This document shows positions 46,190-54,624 of a stretch of DNA of 64,000 nucleotides, piece after piece; the first letter of the stretch is position 1; each line of letters opens with the position of its first letter. Under the pieces are notes generated by a model, which saw nothing but the letters and a program-made list of their open reading frames with translations, was not told the DNA's origin and made no database searches. A program made the translations under genes and the position numbers. Origin of the DNA: Ramlibacter sp. WS9 (GTDB taxonomy: Bacteria > Pseudomonadota > Gammaproteobacteria > Burkholderiales > Burkholderiaceae_C); the NCBI RefSeq assembly GCF_003797765.1, contig NZ_RKMB01000007.1, positions 1-64,000 on the forward strand, read 5' to 3'.

Positions 46190-47563
46190 ATGATGTTTCG
46201 CCGTCTGTTTCTTGGACTTGCGCCTGTCGTTCTGGCCGGCTACGCCGCGAGCGTTTCGGCGCAGGCGACCCAGCATCCACCCATCGTCTTCGTTCACGGC
46301 AATGGTGACGGTGCTTCCATCTGGCAGTCCGTCATCTGGCGCTTCGAATCCAATGGCTGGCCGCGCGACCGGCTGCATGCGATCGACGTTCCTTACCCGC
46401 TGGCCCGCGACGATGACACCAAGGCGCAGCCGGGCCGCAGCTCGGCCGCCGAGAACGCCGCGCATTTGAAGTCCGAGGTCGACAAAGTGCTGAAGGCAAC
46501 CGGCGCACGGCAGGTTGCCCTGGTCGGACTTTCGCGCGGCGGCTACGCGATCCGCCATTACATCCAGCATGGTGGCGGCGACACGACGGTGAGCCATGCG
46601 GTGCTGGGCGGCACGCCCAATCATGGCGTGCAGGCCATCCAGGGACGCACCGAAGGCAATGAATTCTCCGGCACCGGCCCCTACCTCACCGCGCTCAACG
46701 CACCGAAGAACGCGGCGGGCGACGAAGTAGCCGGGCCAGTGAAGTGGATGACCATCCGCTCCGACAACAACGACAAGTTCGCCCAGCCTGACGGCCTCTG
46801 GATCGGTGCGCGCGGCACGCCGACCAACATCACCTTCAGCGCACCTGAGTTGAAGGGCGCGACCAACATCGTCATCCCGCGGATCGACCACCGGGAAACC
46901 AGCACGTCGCCCGCGGCCTTCACGGCGATGTACCGCTTCATCACGGGCAATGCGCCCACTTCCACCGACATCGTTCCGGAACAGCGGGTGGTGCTGGCCG
47001 GGGAAGTCAGCGGCTTGGGCGTTTCTTCCACCGACCCCGCGTCCGGGAATTCGCCCAACAACCTGCCCCTGCCGGGCGCGAAGTTCCAGGTGTTCGAGAT
47101 CGACGGCATCAACGGCGAACGCCGGGGCCTCGCCGTGTACGAGAAGACGATCGGCGCGGACGGCATGTGGGGCCCGTTCAACGCAAAGCCGGATGCGCGC
47201 TACGAATTCGTCATCGCCGCGCCGGGTTACGCGACGACGCACATCTACCGCAGCCCGTTCCCTCGGTCGAGCAACGTCGTCAACATGCGGCCGGAGCGCG
47301 TGCCGGAAGCCGACAAGAACGCGCCCGCGCTCGTCATCATGGCACGGCCGCGCGGCTACCTCGACCCGGGGCGCGACAAGATGGCGTTCGACGGGCAAAC
47401 GCCTCCGCCCGGCGCGGTGCTGGGTGCGGGAGTCGCTTCGTCCCGCATCAAGCCCACCGGTTTGCCGCGTGCCGTCACGGCCGAATTCAACGGTGAACGC
47501 GTGACCGGCCGCAGCTGGCCGCTGGCTGAGAGCCACATTTCCGTTCTCGAACTAACCTATTGA
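46190..47563 (+). CDS. secreted alpha/beta-hydrolase (lipase/esterase-like)
   Basis: The 457-residue protein has a signal peptide (about 1-25, ending SVSA|QA), an N-terminal alpha/beta-hydrolase domain with the nucleophile elbow GLSRG (S115) and VFVHGNGDG near residue 33, and a His region in RIDHRETS. The C-terminal half (about 260-457) has beta-rich sequence resembling carboxypeptidase-regulatory or Ig-like folds (PLPGAKFQVFEID). The substrate is unknown; ester or polyester hydrolysis is a reasonable guess. I chose the ATG at 46190. It stands alone after the palindromic terminator. Confidence 0.78.
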   Translation: MMFRRLFLGLAPVVLAGYAASVSAQATQHPPIVFVHGNGDGASIWQSVIWRFESNGWPRDRLHAIDVPYPLARDDDTKAQPGRSSAAENAAHLKSEVDKVLKATGARQVALVGLSRGGYAIRHYIQHGGGDTTVSHAVLGGTPNHGVQAIQGRTEGNEFSGTGPYLTALNAPKNAAGDEVAGPVKWMTIRSDNNDKFAQPDGLWIGARGTPTNITFSAPELKGATNIVIPRIDHRETSTSPAAFTAMYRFITGNAPTSTDIVPEQRVVLAGEVSGLGVSSTDPASGNSPNNLPLPGAKFQVFEIDGINGERRGLAVYEKTIGADGMWGPFNAKPDARYEFVIAAPGYATTHIYRSPFPRSSNVVNMRPERVPEADKNAPALVIMARPRGYLDPGRDKMAFDGQTPPPGAVLGAGVASSRIKPTGLPRAVTAEFNGERVTGRSWPLAESHISVLELTY

Positions 47564-47564
47564 A

Positions 47565-47615
47565 TGTCATTGCGGACCGAGCCCGGAGGGATCTCCGGAT
47601 CCGCCGCAACGACAC
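47565..47615. repeat. TGTCATTGCGG-type intergenic repeat, copy 1
   Basis: It begins TGTCATTGCGGACCGA and contains CCCGGAGGGATC followed by a complementary CCGGATCC part. A close copy lies at 49374. Confidence 0.65.
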
Positions 47616-47618
47616 GCC

Positions 47619-48176
47619 TCAGGCGTGCAGCCGCGACGTCTTGGGCAGGTGCGCCATCAGAAACTCCATCTGGTCCGCCAGGATGCGGCGGTTGCGCAGG
47701 ATGAAGTCTTCCCACAGGCTGGGCACGTAAGGCGCGTACAAGAGCGGCATGCGCGCCTGCTCGGGCGTGCGGTTGCTCTTGCGGTGGTTGCAGCAGCGGC
47801 AGGCGGTGACGACGTTCATCCAGTGGTCGCGCCCGCTCTGCGCGAAAGGGATGATGTGTTCGCGCGTCAGCTCTTCTTCGTCGAATTCGTCGCCGCAATA
47901 GGCGCACACATTGCGGTCTCGCGCGAACAGCTTGCTGTTGGTGAGGCCGGGCTTGAGGTCGAAAGGATTGATGTTCGGCACGCCCTTGGTGCCGATGATG
48001 CTGCTGACGGCGATCTGCGACTGGTGGCCCGTCATGGCGTTGTGGCCGCCGCGAAACAGCGCCACCTGCGCGCCCACTTCCCAGCGCACTTCGTCAGCGG
48101 CGTAGTGCAGCACGGCCTGCTCCAGCGAAATCCACGACTGGGGCAGCCCTTGGGCAGACAGCTTCAAGACCTTCAA
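47619..48176 (-). CDS. HNH endonuclease-family protein
   Basis: The 185-residue protein has zinc-binding CxxC pairs (C91 and C94; CRCCNHRKSN at about 126-135) around the HNH core EEELTREHIIPFAQSGRD (H107). The C-terminal region is helical. The start is a TTG at 48176 with a strong AGGAGG Shine-Dalgarno six bases before it. The ATG further upstream at 48314 lies in another transcript context and gives no homology. Substrate and biological role are unknown; this type is common and not tied to defence here. It is divergent from ribF. Confidence 0.85.
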   Translation of the reverse strand: MKVLKLSAQGLPQSWISLEQAVLHYAADEVRWEVGAQVALFRGGHNAMTGHQSQIAVSSIIGTKGVPNINPFDLKPGLTNSKLFARDRNVCAYCGDEFDEEELTREHIIPFAQSGRDHWMNVVTACRCCNHRKSNRTPEQARMPLLYAPYVPSLWEDFILRNRRILADQMEFLMAHLPKTSRLHA

Positions 48177-48347
48177 AACACGCCTCCTAGAAAACCGAGG
48201 AAACCACGTAGAAGTAAGCGCCAGCGCCCCGCGGCGCTCTACAGCACAATATACCCTGTTTTCGTGACCTTCTGCCCTGGGGAGAATGCCCCGCGGCGCT
48301 TGCCGCATGGTCACGAGCTGCTATCAAAAAGATACCAACCCAGCGCG

Positions 48348-49370
48348 ATGCAGATCTTCAGAGGCTTCCACCATCCCGGGATCGCCCCCGCCTGCGCGCT
48401 CACGATCGGCAACTTCGACGGCGTGCACCGTGGCCACCAGGCCATGCTCGCGCTGCTGAACAACGAGGCGCGGCATCGCGGCGTGCCCAGCTGCGTGCTC
48501 ACTTTCGAGCCGCATCCGCGCGACTTTTTCGCGGCGGTCGCCCGCAAGCCTGAGCTTGCGCCGGCACGCATCGCCACCCTGCGCGACAAGCTCACCGAAC
48601 TGGCCAACTGCGGCGTCGACCAATGCGTGGTGCTTCCGTTCGATGCCCGGCTGTCGTCCCAAGTTCCCGAGGCCTTCATCGACAACGTCCTCGTCAAGGG
48701 GCTGGGCGCGAAATACGTCCTGGTTGGCGACGACTTCCGCTTCGGCGCCAAGCGCGCCGGTGACTACACGATGCTCGACGCAGCCGGCCAGGCCAAGGGC
48801 TTTGACGTCGCGCGCATGAACAGCTACGAGGTCCATGGCCTGCGCGTTTCCAGTTCGGCTGTGCGCGAGGCACTGAGCCGTGGCGACATGGACGGCGTCG
48901 CCGCCTTGCTGGGGCGTCCGTACAGCGTCAGCGGCCACGTGGTGCATGGGCGCAAGCTCGGCCGCGAACTGGGGCGCGACGCCGAGCATCCCATGGGAAT
49001 GCGGACTGTCAACCTGCGGTTCTCCCACTGGAAACCGGCGGCCAGCGGCATCTTCGCCGTGCAGGTCGACGGCCTGGGCGACGGCCTTCTGCCTGGCGTG
49101 GCCAATTTGGGCATTCGCCCCTCGTTGGACCCGCAGGACGTCAACGGCGGCCGGGTGCTGCTGGAGACCCATTGCCTGGAATGGCCGCAAAGCCTGGGCG
49201 CCGAGGGGGCCTACGGTAAAATCATCCGGGTGGAACTGCTGCACAAACTGCACGACGAGCTGAAGTACGACAGTCTGGACGCCCTGACCCAGGGCATCCG
49301 CAAGGACTGCGACGACGCGCGCGCGTTCTTTGCGTCCACCCGCCGCCAGACGACGCGCGACCGAATTTGA
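48348..49370 (+). CDS. ribF: bifunctional riboflavin kinase/FMN adenylyltransferase
   Basis: The enzyme converts riboflavin to FMN and then FAD. The 340-residue protein has an N-terminal nucleotidyltransferase domain with GNFDGVHRGHQAML and a C-terminal riboflavin-kinase domain (PYSVSGHVVHGRKLGRELG, VANLGIRPSLDPQ). I chose the ATG at 48348. No FMN riboswitch is visible before it. It heads ribF-ileS-lspA, a common gene order. Confidence 0.95.
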   Translation: MQIFRGFHHPGIAPACALTIGNFDGVHRGHQAMLALLNNEARHRGVPSCVLTFEPHPRDFFAAVARKPELAPARIATLRDKLTELANCGVDQCVVLPFDARLSSQVPEAFIDNVLVKGLGAKYVLVGDDFRFGAKRAGDYTMLDAAGQAKGFDVARMNSYEVHGLRVSSSAVREALSRGDMDGVAALLGRPYSVSGHVVHGRKLGRELGRDAEHPMGMRTVNLRFSHWKPAASGIFAVQVDGLGDGLLPGVANLGIRPSLDPQDVNGGRVLLETHCLEWPQSLGAEGAYGKIIRVELLHKLHDELKYDSLDALTQGIRKDCDDARAFFASTRRQTTRDRI

Positions 49371-49373
49371 GTC

Positions 49374-49468
49374 TGTCATTGCGGGCCGACCCCGGAGGGA
49401 TCCTCCGAATCGCCGCAATCCATCGCCGAACTCCCAACATCCTGGATTCCGGGTCAAGCCCGGAATGA
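49374..49468. repeat. TGTCATTGCGG-type repeat, copy 2, with a second hairpin
   Basis: It matches the 47565 element (TGTCATTGCGG, CCGGAGGGATC) and ends with the hairpin ATTCCGGG (49446-49453) / CCCGGAAT (49459-49466). It fills the ribF-ileS gap. Confidence 0.65.
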
Positions 49469-49487
49469 CAACTCGCAAGGCATTTCC

Positions 49488-52376
49488 ATGACAGACAAGA
49501 CCGCCGACAAAACCGACTACCGCGCCACGCTCAACCTGCCCGACACCCCCTTCCCCATGCGCGGCGACCTGCCCAAGCGCGAACCGGGCTGGGTGAAGGA
49601 GTGGGAAGACCAGGGGCTGTACAAGAAGCTGCGCGCCGCGCGCTGCGGCCACGAGAAGTTCGTGCTGCACGACGGCCCGCCCTACGCCAACGGCCAGATC
49701 CACATGGGCCACGCCGTCAACAAGATCCTGAAGGACATGATCGTCAAGGCGCGCCAGCTCAAGGGCCTGGACGCCGCGTACATCCCCGGCTGGGATTGCC
49801 ACGGACTGCCGATCGAGAACGCGATCGAGAAGAAGCACGGCCGCAACCTGCCCCGCGACGAGATGCAGGCCAAGAGCCGCGCCTTCGCCACCGAGCAGAT
49901 CGGCATCCAGATGGCCGACTTCAAGCGGCTGGGCGTGCTGGGCGAGTGGGACAACCCGTACCGCACGATGGACTTCAAGAACGAAGCGGCGGAAATCCGC
50001 GCGTTCAAGCGCGTGGTCGAGCGCGGCTTCGTCTACCGGGGCCTGAAGCCCGTGTATTGGTGTTTCGACTGCGGCTCTTCTTTGGCTGAGTTCGAGATCG
50101 AGTACGCCGACAAGAAGTCGCAGACGCTGGATGTGGGCTTCAAGGCAGACAAGCCGGAGGAGGTCTTCGCGGCCTTCGGCGTGCCCCCACCCCAACCCTC
50201 CCCCGGAGGGGGAGGGAGTGATGTATTCGTCGTCATCTGGACCACGACGGCCTGGACCATCCCCGCGAACCAGGCGCTGAATCTCAACCCGCAGATCATC
50301 TATGCGCTGGTCGACACCGAGCGCGGCCTGCTGGTGCTGGCCGAATCGCTGGTGGAGAAGTGCATGGAGCGCTTCGGCCTGCAAGGCAAGGTGCTGGCCA
50401 CCGTGGAAGGCGAGGCCCTGGCCGGCCTGAACTTCCAGCATCCGCTGTACGACGTCAAGAATGACGACGGGACATACGGCTACTGCCGCCTGTCGCCCGT
50501 GTACCTGGCCGACTACGCCACCGCCGAAGACGGCACCGGCATCGTCCACTCGTCGCCCGCCTACGGCGTGGACGACTTCAACTCCTGCGTCGCGCATGGC
50601 GTGGCCTATGACGACATCCTCAATCCGGTGCAGGGCAACGGTGCCTATGCGCCCGACTTCCCGCTGTTCGGCGGCCTCAACATCTGGAAGGCCGTGCCCC
50701 AGATCATCGAGGCGCTGAAGAACGCTGGCCGCCTGTTCGCCACAGAGAACATCTCGCACAGCTACCCGCACTGCTGGCGCCACAAGACGCCAGTGATCTA
50801 CCGCGCTGCGGCGCAGTGGTTCATCCGCATGGACGAAGGCGAAGGCGTCTTCACCAAGGACAAGGCGCCCAAGAGCCTGCGCCGCATGGCGCTGGAAGCC
50901 ATCGAGGAGACCAGCTTCTTCCCCGAGAACGGCAAGACCCGCCTGCGCGACATGATCGCCGGCCGGCCCGACTGGTGCATCAGCCGCCAGCGCAGCTGGG
51001 GCGTGCCCCTGCCCTTCTTCCTGCACAAGGACTCGGGCGAACTGCATCCGCGCACCATGGAGATCCTCGACATCGCCGCCGACATGGTCGAGCAAGGCGG
51101 CATCGAGGCCTGGAGCAAGGCCACGGCCGAATCCATCCTCGGCGCCGAGGACGCTCAGGCCTACACCAAAAGCACCGACATCCTGGAAGTGTGGTTCGAC
51201 TCCGGCACCACGCACACCACGGTGCTGAAGTATTCGCACGCCGGCGCGGCCCACGAGAACGGCCCCGAGGCCGACCTGTACCTCGAAGGGCACGACCAGC
51301 ACCGCGGCTGGTTCCATTCTTCGCTGCTCACGTCATGCGCGATGTACGACCGCGCGCCCTATCGCGGGCTGCTGACCCATGGCTTCACCGTGGACAGCCA
51401 GGGCCGCAAGATGAGCAAGTCGCAGGGCAACGGTGTCGATCCGCAAGAGACCAGCAAGAAGCTGGGCGCCGAGATCATTCGCCTGTGGGTTGCTGCGTCG
51501 GACTATTCCGGTGACATCGCCGGCGACGACAAGATTCTCGCCCGCGTGGTCGATGCCTACCGCCGCATCCGCAACACGCTGCGCTTCCTGCTCGCCAACG
51601 TCAGTGACTTCGACCCGGCGAAGGACGCCGTGCCGCTCGCCGAGATGCTGGAGATCGACCGCTACGCGCTCTCGCGCGCGGCTCAGTTCCAGGCCGAGGT
51701 GCTAGCGCACTACGAGGTGTACGAGTTCCATCCGGTGGTTGCGAAGCTCCAGGTGTATTGCTCCGAAGACTTGGGCGCGTTCTACCTCGACATCTTGAAG
51801 GACCGCCTCTACACGACGGCCCCGAAATCGCTGGCCCGCCGCAGCGCGCAGACGGCGCTGTGGAACATCACGCATGCCATGCTGCGCTGGATGGCGCCGT
51901 TCCTCAGCTTCACGGCCGAGGAAGCCTGGAAGCTGTTCGGCACCTCGGAGTCGATCTTCTTCGAGACCTATGCCGAGATCGGCGCGCCAGATGCAGCGCT
52001 GCTCGACAAGTGGACGCGCATCCGCGCGGCGCGCGAGATGGTCAACAAGGAAATCGAGTCCCTGCGCGAAGGCGGCAAGGTGGGTTCCTCGCTCCAGGCC
52101 AACGTCGAACTCACGGTGCCAATGAGCACGCACGGCGACCTGTGGGCGGCTCTGGCGAGTTTGGGCGACGACTTGAAGTTCGTCTTCATCACCTCCGCCA
52201 TCGGCTTGGCCGCAGGCGATGCGATGGCAGTGAAAGTCACCGCGTCCGAGGCGGTCAAATGCGACCGCTGCTGGCATTGGCGCGACGACGTCGGGATCGA
52301 CGCGGCGCACCCGACCATCTGCGGCCGCTGCACGAGCAACCTGTTCGGCGCCGGCGAAGACCGGAAGTTCGCCTGA
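49488..52376 (+). CDS. ileS: isoleucyl-tRNA synthetase
   Basis: The enzyme charges tRNA-Ile and edits misactivated valine. The 962-residue protein has HMGH (72-75) in [20 protein letters not shown] in [10 protein letters not shown], and a C-terminal zinc finger with CDRC and CGRC pairs ([12 protein letters not shown] then [10 protein letters not shown]). The region at residues 232-244 reads [13 protein letters not shown]. It is encoded by a copy of the CCC/GGG hairpin repeat lying in frame near the start of the editing domain. The frame is kept, so function is probably preserved. lspA follows with overlapping TGATG. Confidence 0.95.
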   Translation: MTDKTADKTDYRATLNLPDTPFPMRGDLPKREPGWVKEWEDQGLYKKLRAARCGHEKFVLHDGPPYANGQIHMGHAVNKILKDMIVKARQLKGLDAAYIPGWDCHGLPIENAIEKKHGRNLPRDEMQAKSRAFATEQIGIQMADFKRLGVLGEWDNPYRTMDFKNEAAEIRAFKRVVERGFVYRGLKPVYWCFDCGSSLAEFEIEYADKKSQTLDVGFKADKPEEVFAAFGVPPPQPSPGGGGSDVFVVIWTTTAWTIPANQALNLNPQIIYALVDTERGLLVLAESLVEKCMERFGLQGKVLATVEGEALAGLNFQHPLYDVKNDDGTYGYCRLSPVYLADYATAEDGTGIVHSSPAYGVDDFNSCVAHGVAYDDILNPVQGNGAYAPDFPLFGGLNIWKAVPQIIEALKNAGRLFATENISHSYPHCWRHKTPVIYRAAAQWFIRMDEGEGVFTKDKAPKSLRRMALEAIEETSFFPENGKTRLRDMIAGRPDWCISRQRSWGVPLPFFLHKDSGELHPRTMEILDIAADMVEQGGIEAWSKATAESILGAEDAQAYTKSTDILEVWFDSGTTHTTVLKYSHAGAAHENGPEADLYLEGHDQHRGWFHSSLLTSCAMYDRAPYRGLLTHGFTVDSQGRKMSKSQGNGVDPQETSKKLGAEIIRLWVAASDYSGDIAGDDKILARVVDAYRRIRNTLRFLLANVSDFDPAKDAVPLAEMLEIDRYALSRAAQFQAEVLAHYEVYEFHPVVAKLQVYCSEDLGAFYLDILKDRLYTTAPKSLARRSAQTALWNITHAMLRWMAPFLSFTAEEAWKLFGTSESIFFETYAEIGAPDAALLDKWTRIRAAREMVNKEIESLREGGKVGSSLQANVELTVPMSTHGDLWAALASLGDDLKFVFITSAIGLAAGDAMAVKVTASEAVKCDRCWHWRDDVGIDAAHPTICGRCTSNLFGAGEDRKFA
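50184..50217. repeat. CCC/GGG hairpin repeat inside ileS
   Basis: CCCTCCCCC (50196-50204) pairs with GGGGGAGGG (50208-50216), loop GGA. It is preceded by CCCCACCCCAA, the same layout as the intergenic repeat at 8266-8301. It is read in frame as [11 protein letters not shown]. Confidence 0.8.
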
Positions 52377-52867
52377 TGGCCCGCGGCGCTCCCGCCGGCA
52401 GCTGGCTGCCGTGGCTGGCCCTGTCGCTGGCCATCTTCATCGCCGACCAGTTCACCAAGGTGCTGATCCTGGGCTACTACCAGCTCGGCGACAGCACCCC
52501 CGTGACCAGCTTCTTCAACATCGTGCGGGCCCACAACACCGGCGCGGCGTTCTCGTTCCTGGCGGGCGCATCGGGGTGGCAGCGCTGGTTCTTCACCGCG
52601 ATCGGCGTCGCAGCCGCCGTCTTCATCATCTGGATGCTGCGCTCGCATGCCGGCCAGAAGCTGTTCTCTTTCGCCCTCGCCTGCATCCTGGGCGGCGCCA
52701 TCGGCAACGTGGTGGACCGGCTGGTGCACGGCTACGTGGTCGACTTCATCCAGGTGCATGCGGGCGGCTGGTACTTCCCCGCGTTCAACGTTGCCGACAG
52801 CGCGATCACCGTCGGCGCGGCGTGCTTGATCCTGGACGAGCTGTTGAGGGTGAGGCGCTCGCGCTGA
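52376..52867 (+). CDS. lspA: signal peptidase II (prolipoprotein)
   Basis: This inner-membrane aspartyl protease removes lipoprotein signal peptides. The 163-residue protein has four hydrophobic helices. It has the two active-site Asp motifs: [16 protein letters not shown] and FNVADSAI. The ATG overlaps the ileS stop (TGATG), so it is translationally coupled. The last residues are basic (LRVRRSR). Confidence 0.95.
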   Translation: MARGAPAGSWLPWLALSLAIFIADQFTKVLILGYYQLGDSTPVTSFFNIVRAHNTGAAFSFLAGASGWQRWFFTAIGVAAAVFIIWMLRSHAGQKLFSFALACILGGAIGNVVDRLVHGYVVDFIQVHAGGWYFPAFNVADSAITVGAACLILDELLRVRRSR

Positions 52868-52884
52868 CAGCTCAGGCTCGCGAC

Positions 52885-53259
52885 TCAGCGTCGGAGCTCC
52901 CGTCTACCTCCCATCCGCCAGATTACCCAGAAAGTCAAAGCCGAGATGACACCTATGAGCGCGTTGCCAGGAAGGCGATAGGACGCCGACTCCCAGGAAA
53001 CCTCTCCATGCAGACTGGCAAAAGACAGTACCGCAGCGATTAGCAATCCTGTTCCCAGAGCCGTCCAGAAGTTAACCGCGCCGAAGCGGCGGGCAACCAG
53101 GTACGCAGGTACACCAAGCACCAGTACATAAAGCCCGACGATGCAATATCCGGCGGCCAGCCAAAAGCCCAGGGTTGCAATGCCTTCGCGGCCCCATGAT
53201 GATTGTGTAAGCGCGACGACGAACGCGGGGACGATCGGCGCACCGCGGGGCGACAGCAG
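52885..53259 (-). pseudogene. small multi-helix membrane protein, start disrupted
   Basis: An open frame from the stop at 52885 to about 53259 encodes a four-helix protein (residues such as PAFVVALTQSSWGREG, TLGFWLAAGYCIVGLYVLVL, FWTALGTGLLIAAVLSFA, ALIGVISALTFWVIW). The only ATG/GTG in the frame is a GTG at 53121, which would cut off the first helix and half of the second. An ATG at 53281 lies one frame off the open frame. It is either a frameshifted remnant or a gene with an unusual start. The family was not recognised. It lies opposite lspA's end. Confidence 0.5.
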
Positions 53260-53306
53260 TGGACGTCTTTTGTCTCGACATCGGTAGCCCAGGGCTTCCG
53301 CGCGGC

Positions 53307-53792
53307 TTAACGCGCGCCTGCGCGCGAGGTACTTTCGCGGACCGCGTTGATTTGCTCGCTCAATCCATCCACCCTCGATGTGCCCTTCGAAAAGTCTTCA
53401 ATGTATGCGTGGCAATTGACTCGCCCCTCTGGATTTGGGCCTGACAGAACGTCTTGCATCATTGCCGTTTGAGAGCCACGAGCCGCTTGCTTGGCCGATC
53501 GAATGCGCGCTTCATCACCGCCGTATACGCGCTTCAAGTGCACTTGGCACGCCGACTTAAGGAGTTTGAGGTCGGCTGCGTTTCGCCCTTCCCATTTGCG
53601 TCGCGCTTCGTTCAATTGAGGTTCCCAAGCGGGATAGACCCGCTTGCAAACCTCTACAGTTGGATCAGGCTCATCGACCGCGAGGCAAAGGTACGTTCCC
53701 ACATCAGGAGCCGCAGCAGGCTGAGAGCAGACGGCACTTGCTACCAAGAAGAGCGTAGGCAATAGAACAATTCGCTTGATATCCGCATTCAT
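53307..53792 (-). CDS. secreted protein of unknown function
   Basis: This 161-residue protein has a signal peptide (about 1-27) and then a cysteine-containing mature part (YLCLAVDEPD, ACQVHLKRVYGG, RVNCHAYIEDF). The AGGAG ribosome site before the ATG at 53792 sets the start. I do not recognise a family. It lies 145 nt downstream of the exported-protein operon and may belong to the same accessory region. Confidence 0.6.
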   Translation of the reverse strand: MNADIKRIVLLPTLFLVASAVCSQPAAAPDVGTYLCLAVDEPDPTVEVCKRVYPAWEPQLNEARRKWEGRNAADLKLLKSACQVHLKRVYGGDEARIRSAKQAARGSQTAMMQDVLSGPNPEGRVNCHAYIEDFSKGTSRVDGLSEQINAVRESTSRAGAR

Positions 53793-53937
53793 GAGTGCGC
53801 TCCTACACAAAAAAGAGAGCGGACCGCCACCCTTGCGGCGAAGCCGCTTCCTGCAGGTGTGGATCCGTGTCGATTGATAAGCATTCGTGCTTGCCGGCCC
53901 TGCTTGGTTTCTGCGAACAGGAGGATTGACGTTCTTT

Positions 53938-54624
53938 TCATTTGAGATATTCAGCGAAAAAGTCTTTCACGGAGCCGCAAGCCTCTCTGACCGATGCGTT
54001 CTCAACCCGCTGTATCGTTGGCAGGTCATTGAAAATCTTTTGCTGCCACAGGCGCGCTGACTCCCTGTCCAAAGCGACCAGCATGCGAGGAATCTGCTTC
54101 CAGCGGCAATTGCTGCCCCAACTCACGCTGGTAAGCACGCCGCTGACAACGGAGCCATACCGATCCAGGGTGTCCTCGAACTTCTTCAATTCGAAGGTCT
54201 TGCCGTTCCAGTCCGACGTTCGCACGAGCGGACCGGGGCCGGGCTGTGGGCCCTTGGTTTCATTGGATACCGCATTCCACCAATAGTCCTTCTTGTAGAA
54301 GATGAGTTCCGGTGACTGGCTCTTCATCCGCGCCTCCCAGGGCCGGCCCACAGGCAACTGCGTTGGCCCCCAACCAGGAAACGCGTAGCGGCCGTTCCTA
54401 TCGGTGACCGTCTCCATCAACATCAGGTCAGTACCCTGACCGCCTTCCATTCCGAAGTTCACAACCCAATGCGCGACGACGTTCACGCCCTCAAGTGGCT
54501 GCTTGGTTGCCGCATCGACCACCCACCCTTCGATCGGTTTGGCGGAGTAAGCTAGACCGCAGGCTTGCAGTGGCAGCATGAGGGCAAGCAGGAGAAGCAA
54601 GTGGCACTTGTAAGAATTTCTCAT
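53938..54624 (-). CDS. lipoprotein B with carboxypeptidase-regulatory-like domain
   Basis: The 228-residue protein has a lipobox LPLQAC (C22) and so is probably a lipoprotein. Residues about 30-110 resemble a carboxypeptidase-regulatory/transthyretin-like domain (IEGWVVDAATKQPLEGVNVV, ETVTDRNGRYAFPGWGP). It is a paralogue of lipoprotein A at 57037-57744. Shared features include IEGW-VD, ETVTD-NGR, WNGKT, IPRML and a terminal EYLK, with conserved Cys residues near the C-terminus. The start ATG overlaps the stop of the phospholipase-like gene's extended frame (ATGA). Confidence 0.75.
   Translation of the reverse strand: MRNSYKCHLLLLLALMLPLQACGLAYSAKPIEGWVVDAATKQPLEGVNVVAHWVVNFGMEGGQGTDLMLMETVTDRNGRYAFPGWGPTQLPVGRPWEARMKSQSPELIFYKKDYWWNAVSNETKGPQPGPGPLVRTSDWNGKTFELKKFEDTLDRYGSVVSGVLTSVSWGSNCRWKQIPRMLVALDRESARLWQQKIFNDLPTIQRVENASVREACGSVKDFFAEYLK

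Noticed and set aside
47619..48176. HNH gene as a restriction or defence system
   Set aside because: There is no methyltransferase, specificity subunit or other defence gene nearby. It sits next to housekeeping ribF.
48250..48347. FMN riboswitch before ribF
   Set aside because: No conserved FMN-aptamer segments are visible, and the leader is short and divergent from the HNH gene.
48324..51317. Nearly 1000-codon minus-strand open frame opposite ribF and ileS
   Set aside because: It spans two certain plus-strand genes and has composition typical of antisense frames.
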